Source: Sclerurus mexicanus
Lineage: Eukaryota; Chordata; Aves; Passeriformes; Furnariidae
Assembly: GCA_013396755.1 (NCBI GenBank)
Contig: VWZF01003025.1
Location: 125,002-189,001 of the forward strand
Direction of reading: 5' to 3'
Length of the DNA stretch: 64,000 nucleotides
In this document: positions 52,501 through 64,000 of the stretch, in pieces
Layout: every line of letters starts with the position of its first letter
Position numbering within the stretch: the stretch's first letter is position 1
Program-made: the position numbers and the translations under genes
The notes under the pieces: generated by a model
The model's input: the letters and a program-made list of their open reading frames with translations, nothing else
Database searches by the model: none
What the model was told of the DNA's origin: nothing

Positions 52501-53042
52501 ATAAAAAGCAAAATTTTGAAGAACTAATATTCAGGTTGTGAATGGCAAGAGGGCACATTTACAATAGAACACTGATATCACTTTCTGGCTGTTTTAGCAA
52601 TTGAATAATGATGGAGGGAGCTACAGCAACTTTGCCTTGAGTCTCGAGGGAGATCGGTGCATGGGCTCAGAAAAAAACCTTCTCCCTGCAAATAAGTTAC
52701 CTATCTTAGAGAACACTGTTGAGTAACTATGAAATACAGCCTTTTGATTAAATATCAAAATTAAATAAAGAAAAGACTAATTCTGCTGAGCAGAAACTTC
52801 GCACAATGCACACCATAGCCCCTCTACAGCACAGAGGTTGTGCTTCTGAAGAGATGTACTGACCTGCATCTCCTGCCTGTGGCCACCCTTTGGCATATGG
52901 CTCCTTTTGCAGAATCACTTCTGTGTTCAGTGTCTCTGATGACAGTACCAGCTCAGTTGGTGCAGAGTTTGCTTCAGCTGATATCGCAAAGGGCTCCTCT
53001 GAGAGCCAGGGCTGCAGAGTTTGCATTTCTCTGTTGTGTTGA
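43554..53042. other. Intergenic sequence
   Basis: No gene, RNA gene or confident transposon recognised. Open frames here are short, up to 152 codons (45862-46320), and resemble no family. A short CA run lies at 44477-44489. The part at 46970-47370 has some LTR-like composition but was not accepted as an LTR. Confidence 0.65.
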
Positions 53043-53113
53043 ACCTGATCCAACACCCATTCCAGCTGATGGAAAGACTCCTGGTGACTTCAGCATGCAT
53101 TATATTAGGCCCT
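53043..53113. repeat. Old palindromic dispersed repeat fragment (family not named)
   Basis: CCTGATCCAACACCCATTCC, GATGGAAAGACTCC, GGTGACTTCAGC, then TTAGGCCC follows the layout of the same sauropsid palindromic repeat as at 31501-31573. It is the better preserved of the two. The family name is left open. Confidence 0.55.
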
Positions 53114-54125
53114 TGGTGCAGTTAATTGCAGTGACAGTGTTTGAACACTGAAGTTCTTGAACACTTTTGCTGTGTGGATACTTCGCAACTTAAGGAACAA
53201 GAAGACAGAGCTAGAGAAAGCTATTTTCCCTCCTTTTCAGTGCTTGTTTTACAGTCTACCACAACCCCCCCCTGCCCAGCTTCTCCAAGCCATTGAGCAC
53301 CATTCCTTGCTTTTACATTCTTTTGTTCTTGAAAAAAAAAGCCAGACAAAATTACCCAGCTGCACTGTCTCAATATTAAACAGCTTCTTCAGAGCAAGGG
53401 CTGCCTTATTTTTTCCAATATTTAGCACTTCAGATGTGGATCGTGTTGAGAGATGAAAAGAATCAACCATTTCATTTAGTGAATTACAAAATCCCAGTTA
53501 AAACCTGCTTGTATCTCAGGCACGTCCCTGTATCACACAAGGCCGTGCACTGCCTTGATCACAGACAAGGGAAGCAGTTCTCTCCAGAGACTCAGCTGAA
53601 AACTTCCCAAATATCACCTCTGTTTAAATACCCAAATGCTAAATACTTTAAGACCAATTTCAACAGTCTGATTTCCCACGACCAAGATGTGTGTCTAAAA
53701 TTGCTATTGCTTCTAAAATCCACATGATGCATGTAGGACTGATTCCTTTTGTAGCTGCAGTTATCTGATCTGAGCGTACTAGTCCTGTGGTTAAATACAT
53801 TGGTTCTGAGCAGGAACTCCTACCGAGAGATCATCAGGAACTGAAAGTACTTAGGAGCAAAGAGGCTGTATATGTGACAGGATTTTCCATGCCTTTGGTA
53901 TTTTTTTCTTTTCTTAAGTCCCTCCATAGTATGACATAACATGAGAAATTTAAGTTGCTTAATGATCTTACACTGTATTTGTCCCTTCTAGCATCCAACA
54001 CTTTCCCTTTATTGTTTAGCAGAACAACATCTACATTTGGTGACAGTGCTGCAACCAAGACTTAACACGTTATGAGCCACTAAGACTTGAAACTAAGGGG
54101 AATTCTACTGCTTTAAGAACATATT

Positions 54126-54180
54126 TTGTTTTAGGTTTAGGTTTTGGTTTTGTTTTGTGTTTTGTGTTTTGTTTGGTTTT
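54126..54180. repeat. T/G-rich simple repeat
   Basis: Degenerate TTTTG/TTTAGG units with almost no C over about 55 bp. It is not a telomeric TTAGGG array. Confidence 0.75.
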
Positions 54181-57100
54181 AAGACTAGCATAAGATGGCA
54201 TAATCAGGAGAAGAACATATCCTGGAATATTGTTTCAAAAGCATGAGGATTACAGGCTATCCATGGAAACAATCTACTTGAGGCATTTCCTAGAGATCCT
54301 ATCACTGTCATCACAAAATTTCAATGTGTGAGGCAGATAAATATGGATGGCAGCTGAGCTGCAAATTGACCTTGTAGGCTTGGGAGAGATTTAGTCACTC
54401 CTGCCAAAAGAATTTTCAGGTACATCAGAGATTTGTGCCCAGGGGTCCTCTTCTTACCCAACTAACTTGTAATCACAACTGTCAGCTTCAGAACATTTAT
54501 ATGACCCTGTGGAGTGTAATGTGACTCAACCATCTGAATGTGAAATTCGTTAGACAACTGCAGCATGCTCAGTGGGAGCAGATTGTGAGACAACAGCGAT
54601 GTATGAAGGAAGATGAAAGAGCAGGTTAAAGGGTTCCTGCAGTGGTTTTGCAGGTTTGGGAATAGGTGTGCACGTATTATGTGCCAAAGTGCCTTCTCAC
54701 ACACCTCCAAAGAGATCGTTTGGATGCTGTGAGAACGTCAGCAATAACAGAACCTGACACCAATCTCTTCCAGTATCAGGGTATAACAATGATTGCACTG
54801 CAGTTTAATAAGTCTTGCCATTCCTTGTTTATCAAGGACATCAGGCTTCGAAAGAACAACTTGCTTGATTATAATTTTGCTGTAAGAGGTGTGAGCAGCC
54901 CTTCTCACATCGCTTTACCCATTACCCACAGCACCCCTCAGCCTATGCCAATCACTCCTCTGTAAATCATTCTAATTGTATAAAGGGGTTTTGAACACTA
55001 CAAACTCATGACTAGTACAAGCAGGGCTGATTTATTAGTCCTCCCCCACTTATACTTGTTTTAACCTTCAGTAATCCAAAAGGAATCTATTGATATAGTT
55101 AAGGGCTCTATGTGAAACAGCCCTTACGCAATGAGACTACTTGGCAGGCTCTCACTGAGTTATCAGTTACACATTTTCATTTCATTTAAGTCTAATTTTA
55201 CTTCCCCGGTCCATTTTGCCCCATAATTCCTTCTTGCTGAGGTGGGCACTTACAGAGAAAGGCAGTCCGGCTGTTGAAAGAATCAATACTTCCATTGCAC
55301 GATACTTCCAGTGCTTCATTCTGTTTGCATCCTGTGCCCTTCGTGTCAGGAATAGGGATCAATTATGAAGATCTGTCGGGTTTGTTATTACATGAGAACA
55401 TTTATTCTGTTAAGAGGATAAAGCAAAGTCAGCAAGCCAAGAACATATCAAGCCAACTGCAGTTTCCAAGCCTACAGTTGCAGCCTATTGGAAAGACAAG
55501 AGTATTTCCTTATTCTAAACTCAGAGTTAAGAAAAAGGGACAATTCTTTTCAGCCTGACCAGTAAAGAACTGTAATTGAGGATCACAACATACAGCTTGA
55601 AAATATCTGAAAACTTCTATAACAGTGTTTTTGCCTAAAGGCTTTCGCCTGAAGGCCCCTCCTCATAACAACAGTCAGCTAGAACAGCACCTTTCAGATG
55701 CTTTTTTTTTTTATTGACCAGGAGAATTTCTTCATTTTCCATATCTGTATCAGTTCAGGTTCTCAGGGGATTACTATGAGGACATGCAGCTGTGCTCTTC
55801 TCTTGCCTCTCTAAGACAATGTCAACTTGAATTTACCAAAACTACCAGATGCCAAGTGCACTGTAACAGATAGAAAGAAAAGAAGTAGGAGCAGAACGTG
55901 TCTTCCAGACCTCTAAGAGCTTGTTATTAGTGTGATAAGCTCTGGCATAGTAATTGCATAGGCTGTACATCATGTCATTAAACTTGCAAACACAGAAAGT
56001 TGCTGACTAACAAGGCCCTCGTTCCATACACGTCTGCCCAATCCAGGCAAGGGCAAGGTCAAAGACAGGTTTTGTTTCTTAAAGCTTTATAGTTTTGCTT
56101 TTCTTCACAGAATAAAAGACAAAGATGAGCAGAATTTCTTAAAGTGATTTTCAACTGATGCTTTGAAGGTGAATTCTGAATATTTAAACTTTTCCCCACA
56201 GTGGGAATTCTGGTATTTAGAGCCACTGCCAAGGAAGGATCTTTTACTGCTGAACTGGTTAAAACTGAAAGTGAGCCTACTGCAGAGCCTGGGAGAGATG
56301 CCAGGACTGCACATTCTCTGTGTAGCTACAGGGCAGGTACAGTGCAGGTACTGCTGGTGAAGATATTATCTGTCCTCAGCAAACATCTCCTCCTAACGTG
56401 GAAAAGACTATGTTGAGGGGGAAATGGTTTTTTCATTCTGCACTCCATTCAGCAGTGATTTAATGAGCTAATTAGAGCCAACATTTGAGGTTCAGATCTG
56501 AAATAAGCTTAAGTACCTGTTGGCTATTGCATCTCATGCCAGTTGCAAGCCATGTCCCTTGGAGGATCTGACTCCTGACTCTACTATGAGAGGAACAGCC
56601 CTACATGTTGAACCTTCTCTTGCTCTCCAGTAGAGGAAAGCCAGGCACATGGAGATCAGTGCACACCTGTGCTCAGCCCTTAGAGGCGGCAAGAACAGAT
56701 GTGACTCAGAGAACATAAAGAGGAATTTGACTTCAGGTACCAAACCCAGAAAGGTTCAAGTTACTTCAAAACCCTCTATGAGCTATCACTTAACATTTAA
56801 AGTCCTGCATCAAATTGTTTCCATTAAAATGCATTAGGGGCTGAGGATTTGCTTGGAGTTACACATAATACCAGCACCACCCTTAAGAGCTTATCTCCTG
56901 TGTCACTCCTAAAGAGTGACACAAAATCCCATAGACCTTCTAGCTCAGCATGCTCCTGGCTAGACTTCCACACTAGCCCGTGCTATTTCCAGGGCCAAAT
57001 TTCCCTCTCAGTACAGATTTAAACTCTCCAGAATGCAGTGGAGATTTTCCAGATGCAGCAGTCAAAATGCATTTAATGCTGAACTTTTCTTGTTTCTTGT

Positions 57101-58101
57101 TATTCTCCCATATATCTCGGGGACAGCTTTATTCTAAAATGTGAAAAATCTTAAAACATGCATTTGCATATATGAAACCAGAGTTTGCATCCTGGGAACA
57201 TGACCTCGTGGTACTGTGCCTGTCCCGAGCCTGCTGCTGTGCTACACAAGTAATGACAAGCTGCAGAGAAACAATTTAGAAAAAAAGAAATGCAATTCTA
57301 AATGCATTATGCTTATCTACATTTGTAATTCCAGTCATGGATCCTTTCTGTTTGTAAATTTCAAAGTAAAATACCTCTGAACCTGCTAAGTCAGTATGGA
57401 TATGGACATGCTCATCTTTTCCTTGCTACATAAAATTAGACACATACCAGGCAACTGTGAACTGATTAAGAGTCTCTCCAGCAAAATAAAAGAACATGGG
57501 TCTTGTTATGGACTTGGTTGCTGACTCTTCACAGAGGCAGGAATGTAAGTTGCATTGAGATGCTTATTAGATTCCTACTGACTATTATGAGAACTTTCAG
57601 CAGTAGTTATATGCTGAAGAGTGACTGAATAAATAGCATTGTGAAGTTCCAAATTTATTTTCTCTCAGAGTCTTACAGAATAAATTTGCCCACTTTACAG
57701 GTGCAGAAGCATTTTCTCTCACTGACAGCCCTGCAAACTCTGAAAGTCACAGTTATGTTCTCCTTTCATTGCTGCTCTTCTGAAGTGGTGTCTTAGTTAA
57801 AACTCTATTGTTAATGTAAGAGAGAAAAAAATCTCCAAACTACTTCCCTGACACTCAGTTGATTCTATAGGATTCTACAGAATTTTCTCATGTTCTTCAG
57901 CAGCCCACTTTTCTACGCTACTTATGCAAAAATGGAGCAACCCCAAAGTACACAACCCTTGTATTCTGACCATAAAAAAATATCCCATTTGTGTCCAGTT
58001 CAAATCAGAGGTAAAGACGCAATCTTCCTTACCTAAGCTCCTACTGTGACTGGCTCCATAAGTCAGTTTAGAGTGCAGGAACTGCAGCCCTGGCCCAAGA
58101 G

Positions 58102-58123
58102 CAGCTGTGTCCCAGCTGTGTCC
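58102..58123. repeat. Exact 11-bp tandem duplication
   Basis: CAGCTGTGTCC occurs twice in a row, followed by a further CAG. Confidence 0.8.
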
Positions 58124-60916
58124 CAGAGCTCAACCTGCAGTACATTCACCCCTTACCTTCAGAAAGAAATCCTTTAAAAGGCCTTGAATATAAAAAGCAG
58201 CCAGAGCACAATTTAAGATTACCATAAATCTGTAGCCATAGCTAAGGGCGGAGACACAAATCACTCTGAGATTTGATTTCTCTGAATCATAAAGATTCAT
58301 CATAAAAATCTAGTTATGAGGATCGTTAAAAAAAGGAGCTTCGGAGCATGAAATGTTAAAGACATTTGCAATCATTTAGGAAACGAGTGTCTTGTTCAAG
58401 ATCAGATTTTAAATCATCCTCTCTAAGTTATCTGAATGCTGGCTTCTTGCAGGCGGGTCAAATAGATGTGAAAAAATGTTGGCAAATACGTTTCAAAAGC
58501 GTGATGTAACACACCCAGTACTGGGATGTCATGGTCTTCTCTTCTCAGAAAGGGATTAGGGTCACATTTTGATAGACATTTCATTTCTAAAGATGCAGAT
58601 AAATACTTACTGACAGTTTGGAAAAATTTTAGTGTCTCACTCTTGTCAAAATCTTTTAAAAGCTAGAAGCATCTCAGCTGTTTTGAACATTCCAGGAGTT
58701 ATTGAGCATGGCAAACGCCCAAGTGACTTTAGAAGTCTCATCTTTAGTGCCTGTAAATGGCTGGCAAAAGAACACGCAGAACAGACCCTTTACAGATGGA
58801 AAGCAACAGATAAATAGATCACAGGATTTAGTGGGATGTTTTGCACTGCTCTGACCCTGTTTCTTTTATTAAGATCATGTTATGTCATCAAAGCTGACTG
58901 CAGGATACAGCTGTGAAATCGGGATGAGACAAAAATCAGGCTCAATATAAATATGTAAAAGCCATCATAACGTTTCTTGTTTGTAGACTCACTGGGATGC
59001 CATGATCCACCTTTTGTTAGGGATTTCAGAATTCTGAATAAGAAATGAACGGAGTTCCTTGCTGGATTTCATCACTATATTCCCAGCAAAATCTTTTTCA
59101 GAGGCGCACATGAGCTCTTGCATGAGAAGAGGAGGGAAACACCCATGAGAGAACTGGGCATTGTACTTTCCATGGATCACTTTGGGGCTCTTGACTTGAG
59201 CTCTCTGGATTTTTCCCTCAGACTACACCCTAAACGGCAGCAAAATGAATGTGATGCATGGTTTGAGGAAAGTGCATTTACCTGCTGATTTGAGCTCTGA
59301 AGCCTCAGGAAGGTTAGAGAACTTTTCTCAAAAGCTAATGTGAGTTTGGAGAGTATTAAGAAAAGAAAAATCTAGTGACTTATCCTATTGTGTTTAGAGC
59401 TTTCAGAAGAAGTCTGGCGATTCTCTAGTAAAACCCCAGCTCTGATGGGCCATTTTCATCTGCGGGAAGAATTCTATGTAAGAGAATTATTTCAACATCC
59501 CATTTTCCAGATGGGAAAAATGAAGCGCAGGAAAACAAAATGATGCAGGAAATCCCCAATTTGAACTCTTAGCATCTCTACCCGCTGAACCATGATCTAC
59601 CTTCCAGCAGACCTCCAGCAAATGAGGAAACGTGCAATGTTTGGTGCCTGTCTGGTAATAATGCTGAACACCATTTAAATACCAACCAAACCATGAATTT
59701 AGAGGCCACATTTTCAAGGAAACTGAACATTTCTGTTGACCACTTTTACTTAAAATTGCATCCAGTATGTTATTAGATGGGGTTTAATGAGTAACAAAAT
59801 CAGTGATACAGGGTCTTAATCTTCAGCACCCACTCCAGCAAACTTCTCACAGCCTGTCTGCTAAAATGTAATATTTCTTGGCAGGGGAACAGCATGTATT
59901 TAGTCCCCACTTTCATGGAGAGGGCGGATCTGGATCCACACTCCCTCACAGTCTGGGACTGTTTTTATCAAGAATATTTTTAGACAAAAGGAAAGCACTG
60001 GGGCTTAGTAATTTTCTTCCCATTTCAACTTCTTAATTACCCTGGAAATTGGAAAACCTTGGCTATTTCCATAAAAAGTGACAATTATTTACTTTTTTCT
60101 CATTCTTTGATGCACACCTAAGTCTCGTGGACCAGGCACAGTAACAGGTCATGTACCAGTCTTCTACAACACTGCTGTTTTGAGCTTACACTGACATGTT
60201 TATTCATTTTATTTATATTGGCCCATTGCTAAACCAAGCATTTTAAGCTCCCTGAGAAACTCGCAGCCACAGGAAAACTGGAATTAAACCAAAATGTCCA
60301 TATGGCACCAGGGGCATCCTCTTTGGAGTGCAAATAGAGATGTGAAGGGCAAAGATCCCCATGCTCCCCTTTTGTGTGGAAATGAATATTCACAGCGCTG
60401 GTTCCCAGTCAAGCCCTTGGATAACACAGCCCACCCAAATCAGGGGATTGCAAATGCCTCTTTCCATGGATGTACAGGCACTTCTTCTCAGGGTCTCTTT
60501 GAAACGTGCATTTGTTATTATTCAATTTTACAGGTGGAATCTTTTACACAGATTCTGCAGTAACACTAGAGGGCAATAATGCATGGGATATTGGGGATTT
60601 CTGAGCCTGAATATATCTGAGATGGGTGGTCTTCATTTGTTAATTCATCATTTGCTTCACATGCTTGCTTTGATTTAGAAAGGACTTCTGCTGGAATAGG
60701 AAAAGAGGAAGAAAAAGGTTCACAGAAGACCAAAAATTAAGTATCACTTGCTTTCTCAGTGCTGTGATATTCTTAAAAGAAAGCGAGAAACTCTTTTGGG
60801 AAGGAGATTGGCATACAGGGAAGGGATGTCTCTTCCAAACTAAATATTAAAGGACATTTTAGGATACCTGAAACTTATTTCATATTTTGGCGAAGAACTG
60901 AAAGAGAAAATCTCTT

Positions 60917-60978
60917 GGAAAGAAGAGGGAAAACAGAAAGAAAAAGCAAAAGGGGGAAAGAAGAGAAAAAAGAAAAAA
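60917..60978. repeat. Purine-rich tract on the + strand
   Basis: About 62 bases of A and G interrupted by only two C residues. It is the densest part of a purine-rich zone that starts near 60680. Confidence 0.75.
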
Positions 60979-63900
60979 TTCATAGGGATAGGTAAAATTT
61001 AAAAAAGTAATCTCTTCAGTAGAGGTATGTTACCTGCACACCCAAAGCTTGTACTCTCCTTACTGTTGAATCTCTCCATAAGATTTTTCTTTCAAGGCAG
61101 TTGATCTGTAAGCTGAGAGTTGGGCAAGGGAGGGGAGGAAGGGTTGGGTTTGGTTCTCTTTGCTCTGGAATCTGATCTATCACATTTCCTACAGTGTCCT
61201 GGGTCACATACTGTTGGAACAACTGCTCTTCCTCAGATTGCTGGGAGAAAAGGACATTGTCTAAGGCTTGGACACTGTATGGTGCTGGAAAATGAACCAA
61301 AACTCTTCATGTCTTGCTGCTTTCAAGTCTCAATAAATGCAAGAAACCTGGATGTCTTTTTGTCTCTGGTGATGAATGTCTTCAGGGTGCATTCAGATAT
61401 CAAGAGAGGGTTTTGCTTAAAAAAAAAAAAGCTTTCTTTTAGGAACAAGTGCCAAATTAATGATTCAGGATTCAGTCTGGAAGAAAGAAGTATAAGTGTG
61501 AAGTGAACCTTTAATGGTCTGTAAGAGGGAGTGACTGCTTAGAGGAGTTTTTATAGCACTGTGCTTCCTGCTACCTCAGTAATAATGACACCAGCAACAG
61601 TAATAATGTCCATCTCTGATATTTCACTTCCCATCAGCAGTAATTATGTTCATTTCTTATCTTCAAGCAAGTGTTACCGAAGAAAGGAATGTGATAATGG
61701 CATATTGCCTACCATCTGTGTCACCAGTTTTGCCTCCTGTACTGCGGCAGGATGCAGGGAAGGACCAAAGATCAAACAAAACCCTTCTGGAGCACCCAGG
61801 TTTTAGACAGATCACTATAATTTCTTTAAAGGTGAGGTGGGGGATCATCTCATGGCCACACAGGGTGCCTGGCTCCTGCTTTTGAGCAGAAAAAGAGTAT
61901 GTTTGCTGTATTTCTGCTCTCAAATATGCAGCACAGGACTAGCAGGAGGCCACTATGGTGTGGCATGTTACTGGTGAGTGACCATACCTATCAGTTCAAG
62001 CCAGGCAGCTTAAAACCACAAGATTACATTTTTTTTTAAAGAAAAGGAATTAAAGAGAAGTGTTAAAACACTCATCAGCCTGAGTGGGCTTCATTTTTTC
62101 CCCTTCTACAGCCAATAGAAAATTACCATGTCATATGAAATTAATTCAGGTCATGATGGTGCCGTGGTAAAGCCAGAGGCCAATTCATGGCGATTGCTCA
62201 GAACAGGCTCCCTGTTTTCGTGTTGCATTTAATGAGCCTTTTGGTTGAAAAATTTGTTATGCTGCGCTGCAATTCCAGTATAAGATGGATATGGCTCCTG
62301 TGTGTTGAGCCTGTCCAAGATAATTACTGAGGCTCCATTGTTTCTCCTTTATGTACCTTGTTCATAGGTCTGTCACTGGCAGGGCATGAAAGGGAACACT
62401 AAGGATATTCACACAGGTCAGGTCCCCCTGAAGAGATCCTGCCTCTCATACCAGTGTTCCTTCTGCTAATCCAAACGGAAAGATGAATAGTAAGAATTCA
62501 TTTCAGCTATATATTATTAATTTTAAGCAGCCGAGTTTTTCTTTCAGCCACTTTCTATTACCCACATGTAATGACCCTTGCCTACATAAATCAGTCGGGA
62601 AGATTTCATTTGCTTACTGATGAACCCAGTTCTGTTCATTTCCAGCCTCTTTCCGCAAAACTGGGAACAGAACACTCAGTTTTTCTCTTGGTCTTCTTGA
62701 AGAAGTAATGCAGAACTAAACCCTTTGGTGAAATTTGGAAAATTGCCCTTCAGCCCCTAAATGCTGACTGTAAACTGCAGGAATTTTAAGTGTTTTGCTC
62801 GATTGTATTTAACTCTGCTATGCTAGATTATCCTTGATTTTTGCACTGTCCATTTTTGTGGAATGAGGTGATAATTAAACACATGCAGCCCACAGAACAG
62901 AAAGTGTTATTCAAAACTAACCAGCAAAGGTCACAGAATAAATACATCGACAACTTGCTAAGAAAGGAGATTATCCGAAGTCTTGACTTGGTGTTATTTC
63001 AAATCCCGAGACACAAGAGAGTTTTTATTCCCTCTCAATTCCTTTGTTGTTTGGGGATTTCTCTGTATTGCTTAGCTTAAATTTCTGTCAAAGCCATCCA
63101 ATCAACTCTGTTGACTGCTTGGTGAAATTCCCTTCTACACTTGGGTCAGCGTGTACTGAAGAAGAAGGTTATCTGCACTATTAAACCTTTGACTTCTTGT
63201 CTTTTGAAGAGATCATTTTGCATTTTGCTATGGCAGAGCTGTAATTAGATCTGTTAATTAAGGACAGAATGAACTTTTTAAAAACTCTAAGCCCCTTTGC
63301 ATTTTTGATAAGTTTGCTTAGGTTGCTACTGACCTTCGTACGGGGTTTGCCACTGCTTATTAATTGTTAAATTTTAATTAGGCATGCTGATGAACGTGCT
63401 AGCCTTTGCAATAAATAAAAGGTAGCTTCATTTATAATCGGATATTTACCAGTCTACACTGAAATTATCTGCTTTCCTAGAACACACTTAATTTAACATA
63501 TTTTGATAGCAGTAATTGGTGGTCTATAAAAACCAAATGCAAACAGATAAATATAATGACTCCCTGGTTCAAAGACTGAATTACCAGCCCTAGCAAACTG
63601 AGCTAGGACATCAGGTCTTAAAAACATTCCACAGGCACTTGAGCTAAATGACTTCAGCAGCTGGTCAGATATTCATGGTATTTTACTGAAATTCCTTCAA
63701 AACTTGTTTTCCAGAGAATAATCAACCCCTCTTACAGAAAAAGCAGGTCAGACTCGGCAGATAGAGGAGTAAGGGGATGAAGAAGAGGATCATCTTTCAC
63801 ACCTGAGGGAAATGAAATTTTGCAGCACGAGTGAGCAACCCGCTTTTTTCTTTGCTAATAATAACTGGGACTCCTCCCAGTGCCTGTGTGACCCACTCAG

Positions 63901-64000
63901 GGACTCCACACACCAACCCACCAAGAAGCCTCTATAGCAAAATAATGGGAATCTGTCCCAAACTCCCTTGAAATCAAAGGGTACCAAGAATCAAAAGAAT

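Larger units (their letters stand above)
53114..64000. other. Intergenic sequence to the window end
   Basis: No gene recognised on either strand. Contents: a T/G-rich simple tract (54126-54180), an 11-bp tandem duplication (58102-58123), a purine-rich tract (60917-60978), short homopolymers and AT-rich unique DNA. 63228-63480 has several TAATTA-type cores and could be a regulatory element. Confidence 0.65.

Noticed and set aside
1..64000. CRISPR array, operon, phage or other prokaryotic system
   Set aside because: Spliced vertebrate gene structure and avian CR1 repeats rule out a prokaryotic origin, and no regularly spaced repeats are present.
1..64000. tRNA, rRNA or known small RNA genes
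   Set aside because: No cloverleaf box A/B pair, rRNA block or snRNA/snoRNA box signature was noticed on either strand; a covariance-model scan was not possible.

Overview
The window is nuclear DNA from a bird. It holds the 3' half of one multi-exon gene on the + strand, and its intergenic and intronic sequence carries CR1 retrotransposon ends of the avian type. Splice sites are canonical GT/AG. The CR1 consensus style fits a neognath, possibly a songbird, but the species cannot be fixed from the sequence.

The gene is ADAMTS16 (paralogue of ADAMTS18), a secreted metalloproteinase. Thirteen coding exons lie at 602..697, 1666..1814, 7050..7222, 9170..9300, 9435..9558, 10632..10876, 19706..19847, 21318..21444, 26260..26464, 27619..27810, 28150..28362, 29702..29849 and 33458..33573. 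All splice phases agree. Joined, they give 2061 nt, or 686 codons plus TGA. They encode the end of the disintegrin-like domain, TSP1-1, the Cys-rich domain, the spacer, TSP1-2 to TSP1-6 and a C-terminal PLAC domain. The signal peptide, propeptide and catalytic domain lie upstream of the window. A 3' UTR of about 1.9 kb ends at paired AATAAA signals near 35438 and 35487. Residue numbers below count from the first codon of exon 1 of this window.

Regions: 1-35.5 kb is ADAMTS16 with introns of 134 bp to 8.8 kb. From 35.5 to 64 kb I recognise no protein-coding gene. That stretch holds CR1 fragments (39.8-40.3 kb, 43.4 kb), short simple repeats, one or two old palindromic repeat fragments and AT-rich unique sequence that may include regulatory elements.

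I found no new biological system. The most checkable observations are four. First, a possible in-frame 105-nt cassette exon in the intron before exon 12 would interrupt TSP1-6. Second, a stretch of about 100 bp that is not CR1 is shared beside two CR1 copies 15 kb apart, which suggests a 3' transduction or a composite repeat. Third, phase-0 introns recur at the same point in TSP1-4, -5 and -6. Fourth, a perfect 10-bp inverted repeat lies just after the exon 8 donor site.
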